From: Apodemus sylvaticus
Taxonomy: Eukaryota > Chordata > Mammalia > Rodentia > Muridae
Reading direction: 5' to 3'
DNA length: 64,000 nucleotides
Assembly: GCF_947179515.1 (NCBI RefSeq)
Contig: NC_067478.1
Location: 24,668,266 to 24,732,265 of the forward strand
Below, piece after piece: positions 52,995 to 63,957 of the stretch; the stretch's first letter is position 1; every line of letters begins with the position of its first letter. Under the pieces are notes generated by a model, which saw only the letters and a list, made by a program, of their open reading frames with translations, was not told the origin of the DNA and made no database searches. The position numbers were made by a program, and so were the translations under genes.

Positions 52995-53035
52995 TGAGAG
53001 AGAGAGAGAGACAGAGACAGAGAGAGAGCGCAAGC
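52961..53035. repeat. Compound (TG)n(AG)n microsatellite
   Basis: Short TG run then AG units with AC interruptions. Confidence 0.96.
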
Positions 53036-53169
53036 ACACACTCACGTATTCAGAGGACAGTTTGTCCAGTTGGTCGCCCCTTCCAGCTTTCTATGGATGT
53101 CAGAGATCTGACTGGTTGTCTTTACTGCTACTGTAAACACTTTTGCTTGTCACCAGTCCAGGTTGGTTT

Positions 53170-53715
53170 GTTTTAGATTTATTTTATTTTCTACGTATTT
53201 TGCTTCCATATATGGTCTGTGCACCACATGTGTGCCTGGTCAATGGGTGTAGCATTCCCTGGAACTGGAGTTATAGCCAGCTGTCATGTAAGTGCTGGGA
53301 ATTGAGCCTGGGTCCTCTGTAAGAAGGCGTGTTCTTAACTGTTGAACCATCTTGCCAGCCTCAAAGAGTTCTGTTTTTTTTTTTTTAAATATTATGTGTG
53401 TGTCTGTGTCTGACTGTGTGACTGTGTAAACACATGTATGGAAGTCTGTAAGCCTGTCTGCACACACACCAGACAGAAGATGACTTTGGATCCTCTCTGA
53501 CCAGTCTCCTTGAAGCGTAGCCTTTTCCTGAACCTGGGCTCCCATTTTCACAGCTAGCCTGGAAGCCACCAAGCTAGGCAGTCTTTTACACCTGCCCTCG
53601 CAGAGCTGAGGCACTGGCATACAGTAATGCCTGGACTGTTGTGTGGCAGCTGGGATCTGAACTCCAGCACTCATCATTACTTAGGAAGTCCAGGGAGACA
53701 TCTTTCCAGCCCCAG
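53170..53715 (-). repeat. Two or three B3-type SINEs
   Basis: 53,190-53,362 ('gtgctgggaattgagcctgg', 'aaccatcttgccagcc') and 53,385-53,713 ('gggatctgaactccagcact', 'atctttccagccc'). Confidence 0.7.
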
Positions 53716-53939
53716 ATGTTTACTGGTTTTATGCATAATGTGTAGGATCTATTTTATAGATTGGATAGTATAGATTGAGTTTCCTAATCTGAAATGCTCT
53801 GTAATCCAGACTCTGTGTATATGGTATTGAACCCAGAGCCTTATAGTAGCTCAAGTTCTATTAATAGTGTGGTGAGCATCAATTAGCAGGCTACAAAGCC
53901 TTGCTATAGTCCCTAATGTGTCTTCTGCATTAAAATGTG

Positions 53940-54035
53940 GAAGTAATGGTGAGGGGGAAAGGGAACAGGGGGTTTTCAGAGGGGAAACCATGACATGTAA
54001 ATAAAGAAAATATCTAATTAATAAAAAGAATACAG
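53940..54035 (+). mobile_element. L1 3' end, strongly truncated
   Basis: 'ggtgagggggaaagggaaca', 'gttttcagaggggaaacc', 'catgtaaataaagaaaatat' match the terminal 90 bases of an L1 3' UTR, of a different subfamily from that at 52 kb. Confidence 0.8.
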
Positions 54036-54039
54036 AAGA

Positions 54040-54300
54040 TATTATGCAAATAGTCAAAATAATTATTCTGTTAATTGATTTCAATTTTACAAATAATAAT
54101 TTGTCATTGAAAGAAAAGACAAAAGTTGTAATAAGCAGCTGGGCAGGTGGATGTTAGGAGCTTATTGGGAACAGTGCAGGGAGAGTACAGCTTCAGGGAA
54201 CAGAGTGGTCGGTCAGTCGGTCGTTAACACCAGCATCCAGCCCCCAGGATGAGTGACTAGAGAACGAGTCCCCATCACATGGCTCTTCATGCCAGACCTT
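54040..54300. other. Unassigned non-coding DNA
   Basis: Contains a short GGTC repeat near 54,207-54,224. No gene. Confidence 0.4.
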
Positions 54301-54304
54301 GCAT

Positions 54305-54531
54305 GCACAAAAGGGGAGAAGGCTCAGCATTTAAAATGCTCACTGTACAAACAGCAAACTAGACCCCAGAGCCCAGTAAGTGCTGAGTGAACCTCAGCAT
54401 GGCTAATTCCCACGCTCCAAAGGTGGGGATAGGATCCCTAAGTAAGCTGGCTGCCTAGACCAGCCATACTGTGAGCTCTGGTTCAGCTGGAGAGCCTCAG
54501 TGAATATGATGAACAGCCTCAGGCTCCGTGT

Positions 54532-54580
<49 letters not shown>
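54305..54580 (+). repeat. tRNA-derived SINE (B3/RSINE type) with (CA)n tail
   Basis: 'ctagaccagccatactgtga', 'gctctggttcagctggagag' and the CA run 54,534-54,578. Confidence 0.65.
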
Positions 54581-54584
<4 letters not shown>

Positions 54585-54679
54585 AGCACCTGCCCTGGGC
54601 ACTGTAGGCACTGGCCTCCTCTCCCTCCCTTTTCCAAGAGACATTTTACTGAACTTTGTTTAATTCACTTCTTTTCCTT

Positions 54680-54992
54680 CTTTTTTTTTTTTTTTTTTTG
54701 GAGGCAGTCTCAGCTGTGTAGCTCCAGCTGGCTGTGGACTACGCTGTCCTTAAACACCTGCTTCTGCCTCTAGTGCTGCTGTGTGTCACTGTCCCCAGTG
54801 GTTTTCATTTTTTTTTTTAAAGATTTATTTATTAGATGTAAGTACACTGTAGTTGTCTTCAGACACACCAAAAGAGGGCATCAGATCTCATTATAGATGG
54901 TTGTGAGCCACCATGTGGTTGCTGGGATTTGAACTCAGGACCTTTAGAAGAGCAGTCAGTGCTCTTAACCACTGAGCCATCTCTCCAGCCCA
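54680..54992 (-). repeat. Diverged B1 then B2 SINE
   Basis: B1-like 54,690-54,800 after poly(T). B2 54,815-54,991 is near-consensus and is flanked by 'gttttcattt' on both sides (about 54,801 and 54,993). Confidence 0.93.
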
Positions 54993-55019
54993 GTTTTCAT
55001 TTCTTTTGTTGTTGATAGT

Positions 55020-55360
55020 GGTTTGTTTGTTTGTTTGTTTGTTTGTTGAGACAGGTCCCACTTTGGAACTGGGCTGGCCTGAAACTTATTTGTGGCTTGG
55101 AACTAACAGTCACATCCCTTCTCAGCTTCCTGAGTCACTATGTCTATCTCTAATGATATTTTAACTGTTATTTATAGTTAAGTAAATTCAGTCTCATGGT
55201 ATGTGTCCTTTTGCTATTTTCTCCTCCCTCTACCCCTCCTTTTTAAAAATCGAGACAGTGTCTCATTATTCCAAACTGGCCTGAGAGTGAGTAGCAGTTC
55301 TTCCAGCTCTGCACTGTTTGCTGTGGACACAGATGTGAGCTCCCATGCCTGGCCCTTAGT
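55020..55360 (-). repeat. Diverged B1-like SINEs
   Basis: (TTTG)n and 'gagacaggtcccactttgga' at 55,022-55,135; another at 55,248-55,350. Confidence 0.6.
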
Positions 55361-55364
55361 GTTT

Positions 55365-55665
55365 CTGTTAACAGTGTTAGCGAGGTTCATTAATGTGGTG
55401 TGTACATAGTTGAATTTAATTAATTTTCTGTATTGTAAAATGTTCAGTACGATTTCTTGTTCTATTAATGTACGTTTGAGTTGAGTCTTCTTTTGGTTAT
55501 TATGAAAAATTTTAGTTTAACTGTCCACATAGCTTAATTGTCCATGTACTTCTGATATTCTTGGGTAAAAGTGTCAACATAATAAAGAACAGTGGAGCTT
55601 TTGATGTTCTGTTTAGAAAAGACTGGGGTTAGTTTGTCCACCTGCTAACAGTGCTCTGTGACGAT
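55365..55665. other. Unassigned AT-rich DNA
   Basis: No feature supported. Confidence 0.35.
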
Positions 55666-55669
55666 CAGA

Positions 55670-55890
55670 GGGTTTTTAGTTTGAGACAGACACTGTAGCT
55701 CTGGCTCACTCAGCCCCGCCTGCCTCCGCTCCCCTTGCTGGGCATGAAGGCCTGCGCAACCGCTGGCTTGACTGTGGGCTTCATCTTCGTGTCCTTGGTG
55801 AATACTTATATTAAGCACTCTTACCTGTATGCTTCTGGGATATCCGGGCTTTTGTAAAGTCCTGCTTTTTGTGATTTTTGTGTTGGATTC
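55670..55890. other. B1 remnant and unassigned DNA
   Basis: 'ttgagacagacactgtagct' starts a truncated antisense B1-like piece; the rest is unassigned. Confidence 0.4.
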
Positions 55891-55894
55891 ATAT

Positions 55895-56048
55895 TTCTTT
55901 TTTTGGTTTTTTGAGATAGGGTTTCTCTGTATAGCCATGGCTATCTTGGAACTCGCTCTGAAGACCAAGCTGGCCTTGAACTCCGAAATCCACCTGCCTC
56001 TGCCTCTCAAGTGCTGGGATCTAAGGTGTGCGCCATCACTGCCCAGCT
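55895..56048 (-). repeat. B1 SINE
   Basis: 'ttgagatagggtttctctgt' to 'gcgccatcactgcccagct'. Confidence 0.94.
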
Positions 56049-56174
56049 GGATTCATTCCCTTTCACATTGGAACTTATCAGTCATATAAATTGTGTGCTT
56101 TGTCTCATGACCAATTGAAGTTAGGGGTTTTGATTAAGCTATATCCCTACCCCTAAACCATGGTTTATTTAGTC

Positions 56175-56362
56175 TTTATTTTTTTTTAAGATTTATTTAT
56201 TATATATGTAAGTACACTGTAGCTGTCTTCAGACACCCCAGAAGAGGGCATCAGATCTCATTATAGATGATTGTGAGTAACCATGTGGTTGCTGGGATTT
56301 GAACTCCGAACCTTTGGAAGAGCAGTCAGTACTCTTAACGGCTGAGCCATCTCGCCAGCCCC
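56175..56362 (-). repeat. B2 SINE
   Basis: Reverse B2 from 'tttttttttaagatttattt' to 'tgagccatctcgccagccc'. Confidence 0.96.
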
Positions 56363-56377
56363 TATTTAGTCATTTTT

Positions 56378-56448
56378 TAAAAAAGATTTATTTATTATTA
56401 TATCTGAGTACACTGTAGTTGTTTTCAGACACACCAGAAGAGGGCATT

Positions 56449-56506
<58 letters not shown>

Positions 56507-56755
56507 TTGGTTTTTTTCAAGACAGGGTTTCTCTGTATAGCCCTGGCTATCCTGGAACTCACTCTGTAGACCAGGCTGGCCTCAAACTCAGAAATCCGCC
56601 TGCCTCTGCCTCCCAGAGTGCTGGGATTACAGGCGTGCGCATCAAATCTCATTACAGATGGTTGTGAGCCACCGTGTGGTTGCTGGGATTTAAACTCAGG
56701 CCCTTCAGAAGAGCAGTCAGTGCTCTTAACCACTGAGCCATCTCTCTAGCCCCCT
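56378..56755 (-). repeat. B2 SINE split by a B1 insertion
   Basis: B2 runs to 'gcattcagatctc' near 56,453 and resumes with 'gcatcaaatctc' near 56,640, the repeated phrase being the target-site duplication. Between are a (TC)n tract (56,455-56,500) and a near-consensus minus-strand B1 (about 56,503-56,639). Confidence 0.95.
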
Positions 56756-56759
56756 ATTT

Positions 56760-57710
56760 AATATTTTTGTACTCAGCTGTTGAATATTCTTTCTCCTTCT
56801 CCTGGTCGTATCCATAGAGGGGAACACCGTGTACTCAGCCTCTGGCTGCCATTCTGCGCCTGTTCTCTGGCTTCCTGATTTCCAGTCTTCGGGGCCTTGC
56901 ACTTCTTAAAATACGCAAGGCTTCTGATGCCCTTCCTCTGCCTCGTTCCATGTCTGCCTTATGTCAGGTTCATATTCATTGCACGTCTGCAGCTGTTTGT
57001 GAAAGCAGAACTTCTCAGAACGTGCTAAAAGGGGAAGCCATCACTAGGTTGGTTTCTACGGGGGGGGGGGGTGCTTTAAAGGGCAGTGTGCCAAGTGATA
57101 GGCAGAGGGAAGCTGGAGTCTCAAGTGAGCTTTGCTGGCTTCGTGGAGGCTCGCTTCACTTCCTCGGGACTCTGTTTCCTGTTTGGACAGAGAAGGAAAA
57201 GATTTGAACTACCTGTGACTAATGATAGTGAGTTTTAATTACAGCCTTGGAACTGTGTGTTCTTGACTAGTGAAGATCAATTGTAACAGACAGAGAGTGA
57301 ATACTGACCCAGATGCAGTAGACTCTGCTCCTTGTGTTTTCATTTAGGAAGTAGTTGGTGGTACAGTTATCTCTTTCTCCCACCCTGTGGCTGCTGTTTG
57401 TCACTGTTGTAAGGAGAGTGAGATGACGCAGGTCCATCATCCTGCCTGGCACATCTCCCTCCTCTCATTCCAGTGGAGAGACCTGCGTAGACAGCCACTG
57501 TGACTGCTCAGGAAGCTGAGTGTATGGCTTACCTGGTGGCCCACCACCATTCCAAGTCAGTCACAGTGACATGGTGTGGTTATCTTATTTCTTAGGCCTG
57601 TCCCCTGTGGTGTCCCATCCCCCTCTTCCTCCCCTCCCCCCCCCCACTTGGATGTAAAGGTGCACACCACCAAAGGTCTTAGTTTTAAAATTTATGATAC
57701 AGGATCCATA
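56760..57710. other. Unassigned, repeat-poor DNA
   Basis: Contains a G run (57,060-57,071) and C runs near 57,635. Frames are short and unrecognised. Confidence 0.45.
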
Positions 57711-57714
57711 CTTC

Positions 57715-57865
57715 AGGGGTGGTGAGGCGGCTCAGTAAGTGAAGGTGCTTATCATTAACTGGGAATGTGAGTTTAATCCCTGGGAGCAACATGGTGGAGG
57801 GAGAAAACCAACTCTCACAGGTTCTCTTTTACACATGTGATGTAATGTGCATGTCTGCCCTTCTC
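57715..57865 (+). repeat. tRNA-derived SINE (B3/RSINE type)
   Basis: 'ggggtggtgaggcggctcag', 'gagtttaatccctgggagca', 'aacatggtggagggagaaaa'. Confidence 0.7.
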
Positions 57866-57869
57866 CCAT

Positions 57870-58092
57870 TTGCTTACAGGAAACAAATACAGTATAAAAA
57901 GTGAGGGAAAGGATATTTAAGAACCCATACTCTCAAGATTTATAGCAGAGAACTTTTTCTTAGTGATGTAGGCCAAGTGTTTCCCAGGGACTCTACCCAC
58001 ATCCCATACTCTGTAACAGGTGCGCCATGCTAGCTCTGCTGCCACAGTCAGGCTTTGGACGTTCACTCGCTTTCCCCAGATCCTAGATGCAG
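57870..58092. other. Unassigned DNA with an ID-like remnant
   Basis: 'gtgatgtaggccaagtgttt' and 'cccagggactctacccac' near 57,960-58,000 may be a diverged ID-like unit. Confidence 0.35.
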
Positions 58093-58094
58093 GC

Positions 58095-58230
58095 TTTGTC
58101 ATGGAGCCAAGCACGGCAGCCCATCCTGTAACCCCAGTCCTCAGGGGGCTGAGGCAGGAGGACTGCTGCCAGTAGAGGCTAGCCAGGGGTGCACACTAAG
58201 ACACTGTCTCAAAAGAAAATACAGAAACAA
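58095..58230 (+). repeat. B4-type SINE
   Basis: 'ccaagcacggcagcccatcc' to 'aagacactgtctcaaaag'. Confidence 0.75.
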
Positions 58231-58234
58231 GACT

Positions 58235-58425
58235 TCATTATGATTCTATAGCGAATGGAAGTTATTACATGTAATAGTTCTGAGATTATGAATTTGTGCA
58301 AGCTAGCAAACATATTAGTACCATAGCTAGTTTTAAACTATTAAGAACTTGTTTAAATAATCTGTTCTTTAGGAAGCATGACTGTTCCAATTTATTTATT
58401 TGCTTATTTATTTATTTATATTTTA
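58235..58425. other. Unassigned AT-rich DNA
   Basis: No feature supported. Confidence 0.35.
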
Positions 58426-58429
58426 GTTT

Positions 58430-58885
58430 TTGAAAACGATTTATTTATTTATGTATTTGATGTATATGAGTACACTCTAGCTGTACTCATATAAGGTGGT
58501 GAGCCTTCATGTGGTTGCTGGGGGTTGAATTTAGGACCTCTTCTCACTCGGGTCAACTCCGCTCGCTCTGGCTAACCTTGCTGCCTCAGGCCCAATGATT
58601 TATTTATTATTATAATATGTAAGCACACTATAGCTGCCTTTAGACACACCAGAAGAAGGTATCTGATCTCATTATGGATGATTGTGAGCCACCACATGGT
58701 TGATGGGATTTGAACTAAGGACCTTCGGCAGAGCAGACAGTACTCTTATCTGCTGAGCCATCTCACCAGCCCTGTATTTTAGGTTCTCACGATGTAGCCC
58801 CAGCTTGCCTAGAATTTACTGTGCAAACAAGGCTGGCCTTCTGCCTGCCTCTGCCTCTGGAATGCTGGGATTAATAATATGCACG
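58430..58885 (-). repeat. Partial B2, full B2, partial B1
   Basis: 58,430-58,545 is a B2 with a large internal deletion; 58,598-58,773 is a full reverse B2 ('atctgctgagccatctcacc'); 58,790-58,880 is a B1 remnant. Confidence 0.85.
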
Positions 58886-58887
58886 GA

Positions 58888-58985
58888 CACACACACACGC
58901 ACACGCATGCATACACAAGAGTGGGGCAGAGAAGGAAAGAAAGAAAGAGATGAGAGACAGACAGACAGACAGACAGAGAGACAGA
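58888..58985. repeat. (CA)n and (AGAC)n microsatellites
   Basis: CA/CG run at 58,888-58,915, AG-rich stretch, then seven AGAC units. Confidence 0.93.
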
Positions 58986-58989
58986 GCCT

Positions 58990-59300
58990 GGCTCATTTCC
59001 ATGAAAACTACACCGATTCCTGCAGTGGATCGTCCCTCCACTGACCTGCCATACTTGCTCCCAGCAGCCCTTCCCATTCACCTTACCATCGTGCCTCCTT
59101 GGGAAGTTCAAGCAAATGCTTTCTAGTCCTCCTTCCCAAGAGTCACTGATCGTGAGACTGAGGCGCGCATCACTGCAGCGAGCCATTTCAGCCACGCTTC
59201 CTTCATAGAAGGAACGCTGTAGAGGTGGAGCCGACCTGACCTGCACTTCACCACTCAGGGCACAGACGTGCTCTGTGCAGGCGAGATGCAGACTGCTTGG
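58990..59300. other. Unassigned non-coding DNA
   Basis: Several overlapping minus frames but no recognised protein. Confidence 0.35.
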
Positions 59301-59307
59301 TTCCTTA

Positions 59308-59520
59308 ATTTAAAATTTTATTTTTTATATGTGTGGGTGAATGTCTGCATACCATATGTGTGCAGTGCCCACAGAGGCCAGAAGAGGGCATTGGGCACTG
59401 GATCCCTGGGAGTGGAGTCACATGGTTGTGAGCTGTCACCATGTGGGTGCTAGGCATTAAAACCAGGTCCTCTCCAAGAGCAGCCAGTGTTCCTAACCAC
59501 TGAGCCACCTCTCCAGGTCC
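59308..59520 (-). repeat. B3 SINE
   Basis: 'gcccacagaggccagaagag', 'ggatccctgggagtggagtc', 'ccactgagccacctctccag' in B3 order. Confidence 0.92.
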
Positions 59521-59529
59521 AGTGTTTTA

Positions 59530-60480
59530 CTTTTTAGATCTTGATCTTTTCCCAGTGCAGTGTACAGTGTGCCTTTGACAGAGTGACTATTTAGTAAGTA
59601 CTAACTGGACTTGGGACCGTATCTTGCTAGGTAGGCATTCCACCTCTGAGCTCTATCACTAACTAGCCTCACTCCTCCTCTCTGCTCAGTGCCTTCTGCT
59701 AAATGAGCTTATTGTCCGCTAAAGAGGACAGTGCATGGAAGACTCCAGGGACAGATACCTCTTTATTATCTTTAGTTCTCTACTCTCTTTTTGCTGTCAA
59801 TAATAAGGGAGAAGCAAAACTCACAAAACCATTTTGTTATTCATGGCCAGATATCCTAAAAGGAAAATTGGTTACCAGGGCACAGTTAAAACAGATAATT
59901 AAGTACTGTGCAAACCAGAGTTAAACCATATGCTAAAAAGAATAGTAAGTCCTGAGAGTCTGGATAAGGCCAGTGTGTAGCATAACATGCTCTTTTACAT
60001 TGTATGTATTATCGCTTTCAAAATGACAGCAGACAAATAGTTAAAGAGGTCCAGAGCCCGTAGTAGAGCTTTCCTACAGCTGAAGCTATTTAAAATTCTT
60101 CTCCTGTTGCTATTTGCCATCCAGATGGCTGTCTGGCCCTGGTTCAGTTCCTAGATGTGAGGCCGATGGTTACTCACTAGCACCGCCACACACACGTGTA
60201 CAGTGGCATGATTCACTCTCACAGCACTCACATGTGAGTATCTTCTGCCACACAGAGTTCTTGCTGATTGTCATGGTACTTATAAGAACCATGGTGGGGG
60301 CACACCCCGGACAGCTTCTACCTGCTCAGAGGAGAAGGGGAAGGGGGGATGGGGAAGATTTATGAGATGAAGAAGGGGGTAGATCTCTGCGAGTTCCAAA
60401 ACAGCTAGGACTATTTTGACCTTGTGTTAAAACAAAACAAAGCAAAAGTAGTCATAGAATTAAAAACTCAATATGTGGTT
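59530..60480. other. Unassigned, repeat-poor DNA
   Basis: A 73-codon plus-strand frame (59,703-59,924) is not recognised. A B4-like A-tail precedes 60,440. Confidence 0.4.
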
Positions 60481-60489
60481 TGTTTTTGT

Positions 60490-60810
60490 TGTTGTTTTTC
60501 TGAGACAGGTCTTCCTTGTGTAGTTCAGGCTGGTCTTGAACTCACAGATATCCACCTATACCTGCCTCCCAAGTGCTGGGATTCAAGACTGTACCACTGT
60601 GCCAAGTTCTGCTATCCCCCCCTTTCTCCCTCCCTCCCTCAATCCCTCCCTCCCTTTCTTCCTTACCCCCTGCCCCAGACAAGGTTTCTCTGTGTAGCCC
60701 TGGCCTGGACTTGCTTTATAGACCAGGCTGGCCTCAAACTCACAGAGATCCACCTGCCTCTGCCTCTTGAGTCTTGGGATTAAAGAGGTGCCCTAGCACA
60801 TCCAGCTCTC
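60490..60810 (-). repeat. Two antisense B1 SINEs separated by a CCCT tract
   Basis: 60,495-60,608 ('tgtagttcaggctggtcttg'); CCCT-rich 60,615-60,660; 60,680-60,805 ('agacaaggtttctctgtgta'). Confidence 0.88.
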
Positions 60811-60814
60811 TCTG

Positions 60815-61325
60815 CTTCTTAATTAAACCTTCTTGGACTCTCCTCATCGTCTCCTTGTCTTCCATCTCCTAGGACCCACGCGGCCCCTCGTGCCAGTCAG
60901 GGTGTGGTAAGCTGTAGGAACCAGGGCGGCTGACCACTTAGGAAGAGGCTTGGCTTTCGTTTTGGAAATACTTAAGCAAAGCTGTAGTAGATGATGCTTG
61001 TGTCTGGACTGAGGTCCTTGTTGTCTGTGGCTCTTACCAGCACAGACTGTCTTAGCCAAGCATGCTAGCAGCTTCGTGGCCACAGCTGCTTTAGATTCTG
61101 TGACTTGGCTTATAGATTAACCACCTACTCTTGTTACATGGCTTTTCATTCACAGATAAGAAAAAAAGGCATGGATACTTGTCCCTTAAATATGTACTAA
61201 GGGAAGACCTATGACACAAGGCAGAATTTCTGTGTTGTACACAAGCAGCAGGTGTGGCCCTCCTGTCCTGTGCCCCGGGTAGTGGAAGGACGGGTCTGGA
61301 GTGGCCCATCCATTCCTTCCTTCCA
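60815..61325. other. Unassigned non-coding DNA
   Basis: No gene or confident repeat. Confidence 0.4.
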
Positions 61326-61329
61326 GGCT

Positions 61330-61985
61330 TTGCATCAGCACCCCTGAGGCCTAAGCAGATGTAAAACAGGTATGGAAATTGTGTTTGTTATTGTTGGGAG
61401 GAGTTTAATTTTAAAGCACACCCTCTTTTGGCCGGTCTTTCCGTGTATGTGGTGCCAGCAGTGTGCATGAGTAGACTCTTCTCGCTCTCACGCAGGCTCG
61501 GTCAGGGGCGAGCTCAGGCTGCCATGCTCGCACAGCAGACTCCTTGCGGGGCTGAGCCCTCTTGCTGCCTTGTCATTCTGGCCTCTTGCTGGAACTGATT
61601 TTGAGTTGTTAGTCCACATCGAGCACTCTGCTGCTCCGCGGCAGAGGGACACTCCCAAAGGAACAATAACAACAGCAGTACCAGTGAAATTCAGATTAGT
61701 GAAGGAAAGCTGTGATAAATTAAGTAAAAATGTCCTTGCTGAGACCCCCAGCATCCCATTACCAGACTGTTACCCGAGAACTAAACATCTCCAAGAAATA
61801 CTGCTCTAACTGCACTGCTTGTCTAAGTCAGTCTTGTTGGGGACAAGGGACAAGAGGTTCTAATGAGAGGGCTGGGGGGGATGGGTGGGGGGAGGGTTTA
61901 AAGTAACCAGGCTGTATTATATACATGTATGAAATGGTCAAAAGATAATAAATATTTAAATCATCACACACAGAAAAAAGACAAC
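61330..61985 (+). other. Possible old retroelement 3' end (tentative)
   Basis: The end of the block (61,860-61,980) has a G-rich stretch, 'tatatacatgtatgaaatgg' and AATAAATATT, which resembles an old rodent L1-type 3' end. Upstream, 61,570-61,809 carries a 79-codon frame ending in TAA that I do not recognise. Confidence 0.3.
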
Positions 61986-62039
61986 TCTTGTGTTTAAATA
62001 AATACCATTTTTATGGACCTGGTCCAGTATTAATGAATT

Positions 62040-62405
62040 TTTATCCCACAGAACCAAGCTGGTCATAGTAGTGGCATGTACTATTTTTTTTAATATTTTT
62101 TTAAAGAATTACTTATTTTATGTATATGAGTACACTGTTACTATCTTCAGACACAGCTGAAGAAGTCCCTTGGCTCCCATTACAGATGGGTGTGAGCCAT
62201 GAGCTACCATGTCGTTGCTGGGAATTGAACTCAGGACCTCTGGAAGAGTAGTCAGTGCTCTTAACCACTGAGCCATTGCTCCAGCCTATAGCATGCACCT
62301 TTAACCTTGGGAGGCAGAAGCAGGCAGATCTCTGTGAGTTCCAGGACAGCCAGGGCTATGCAGAGAGACCTTGTGTCAAAACAAAACAAATCAAAACAAA
62401 AGTGG
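62040..62405 (+). repeat. B1 SINE split by a minus-strand B2
   Basis: B1 begins 'gctggtcatagtagtggcat' (about 62,049) and resumes 'gcatgcacctttaaccttgg' (about 62,291). Between is a near-consensus minus-strand B2 (about 62,085-62,286). The repeated 'gcatg.ac' phrase is the likely decayed duplication. Confidence 0.88.
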
Positions 62406-62409
62406 TAAA

Positions 62410-62595
62410 AACTCAAATGTGTTTAAAGACTTGTATAAAATTAGACTTAACTTCATAATAAATTAACCTTGTTTTACGTTTTGTGTGTACACATGAAAAA
62501 AATTTCAAATTACTTTAGAGAAATCTCTTTCATAGCATTACAATGCTTTAAGTAAAATTATTTTTAAGATGAAACGCCAAAATCCTGCGTAGTAG
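62410..62595. other. Unassigned AT-rich DNA
   Basis: No feature supported. Confidence 0.35.
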
Positions 62596-62599
62596 TAGT

Positions 62600-62705
62600 T
62601 ATATGTAATCCTCCATAGTTTTGCTGCAGAGTCAGGTTTATAGCAAGTTTGAGGCTAGCCTAGGTTACAAAGTGAAAACACAGTGGTAAAAAACAAAGTA
62701 ACAAA
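62600..62705 (+). repeat. B4-type SINE, diverged
   Basis: 'gttatatgtaatcctccata' to 'taggttacaaagtgaaaaca'. Confidence 0.5.
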
Positions 62706-62709
62706 CTTT

Positions 62710-63885
62710 CTTAGTTTTTAAGCAAGGCTGGTTACTGTGGAGCAGAGAGCAGAGTAAGGGAGTGGGAAGGGTCCTAGTAGCAGCCATCACTTAGGCACTT
62801 CTGAGGGGAGGCTACAGGCTGCAGCAGTGTGTATGGCGCCTTCCAGTGTCTGGAGAGTAGGGCACACAGAGAGGATCATGGTAAAGAGTCCAGTTGTCAG
62901 AGGAAGACAGGAAACCTTGCACCACCAGGGATACATGTTTAAAATAGTGTGCTTAAGGAAAAGGCCCCAGTCTCTAGAAGTGGGAGAAGCTGGGTGCTAG
63001 CCGAATCAAAAACGAGCTGCGGAGAGCCGTGGGACCCTACTGTTGGCGTCTTCTCCTGGCCTCTAGTGTGGGTTTCCATTCCCAGGAGGGCCAGGAGAAT
63101 CGATTCCTATCACTATCCACATGCTCCCCGGCCACCTTTTTGTTCCAGGACAACAGAGCCTAGAAGGCTGTACTCAAGTTACACGTAACAGTGGCCTCAC
63201 CTTTCTTCACAATTTATTATCATGGACATAGGAAATGAAGTATCCTTTAGTTTTCTTTCTGTTCTCTTCAGAGTGGTTGTGGTTGTGCTTGTTCTCACGT
63301 GTCCCCGTGTGTTGGTTTCTCCCTGTTTCCTGATGTAGAACAGTACTTAGTGGCTTAGCTGTCAGGTTGCTGGGGAAGTGGAGGTCTCTGTATTGTTCCT
63401 CTTTTTCCAGTGAACAGATGGGGCTTGTGTTTGTAATTCCTGTCTAAGGGGTCCGTGGAGCCAGTTGTCCCTGCTGTGTTCTGTACCCCTAAAGCTTCCC
63501 TGAGAAGTTGTTCTCATACTTAGAGATATTTCTTGTTCTCAGTGTTATAGCTTGTGCTTTCATATTTAGGATACAAAGACTTAAGATCTTGAAGACTTGA
63601 TAGCCCCGTGCAGAACACCTTCTTTAAAGGAGGCAAGGGAACCATTGCTAATTGCTTTGAAAAATAAAACAATACCCTTCCTGCTCCTGTCTCTGTGTTC
63701 CTGGATAGGGATGACTCTGGGCTTTAGTTTTCTTATCTTTAAGACGAAGAGTGAGTATTACTCTTAAGACTCCTCCTGACCTGAAGCTCACAGACCTGGT
63801 TCTGCATGCAGTGTTTGCTCTCTGTGGAAGGAGGATGGTGGTGAGGCAAAGAACAGAACATCTTACTTTCAATTTAGTAGCAGCA
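62710..63885. other. Unassigned, repeat-poor DNA
   Basis: About 1.2 kb with no recognised repeat. A 79-codon frame at 62,949-63,188 is unrecognised. Confidence 0.45.
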
Positions 63886-63887
63886 AT

Positions 63888-63957
63888 GGGTGGTGCAGTG
63901 CTGGGCCTTGAACTCCGAACTTCATGCATGCTAGGCAGGTCCTCCCCTACCATACTA
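63888..63957 (-). repeat. ID-type SINE
   Basis: 'tgctgggccttgaactccga' and 'catgcatgctaggcaggtcc', then a (TCTG)n run to the window end (63,960-64,000). Confidence 0.7.

Noticed and set aside
58950..58985. Short regular repeat array (AGAC)n considered as a CRISPR-like array
   Set aside because: It is a simple microsatellite without spacers in mammalian DNA.
59703..59924. Frame containing 'VNNKGEAKLTK', faintly like the N-terminus of adaptor-complex sigma subunits
   Set aside because: The resemblance covers only about ten residues and does not continue; no nucleotide-level similarity to a sigma-subunit gene was apparent.
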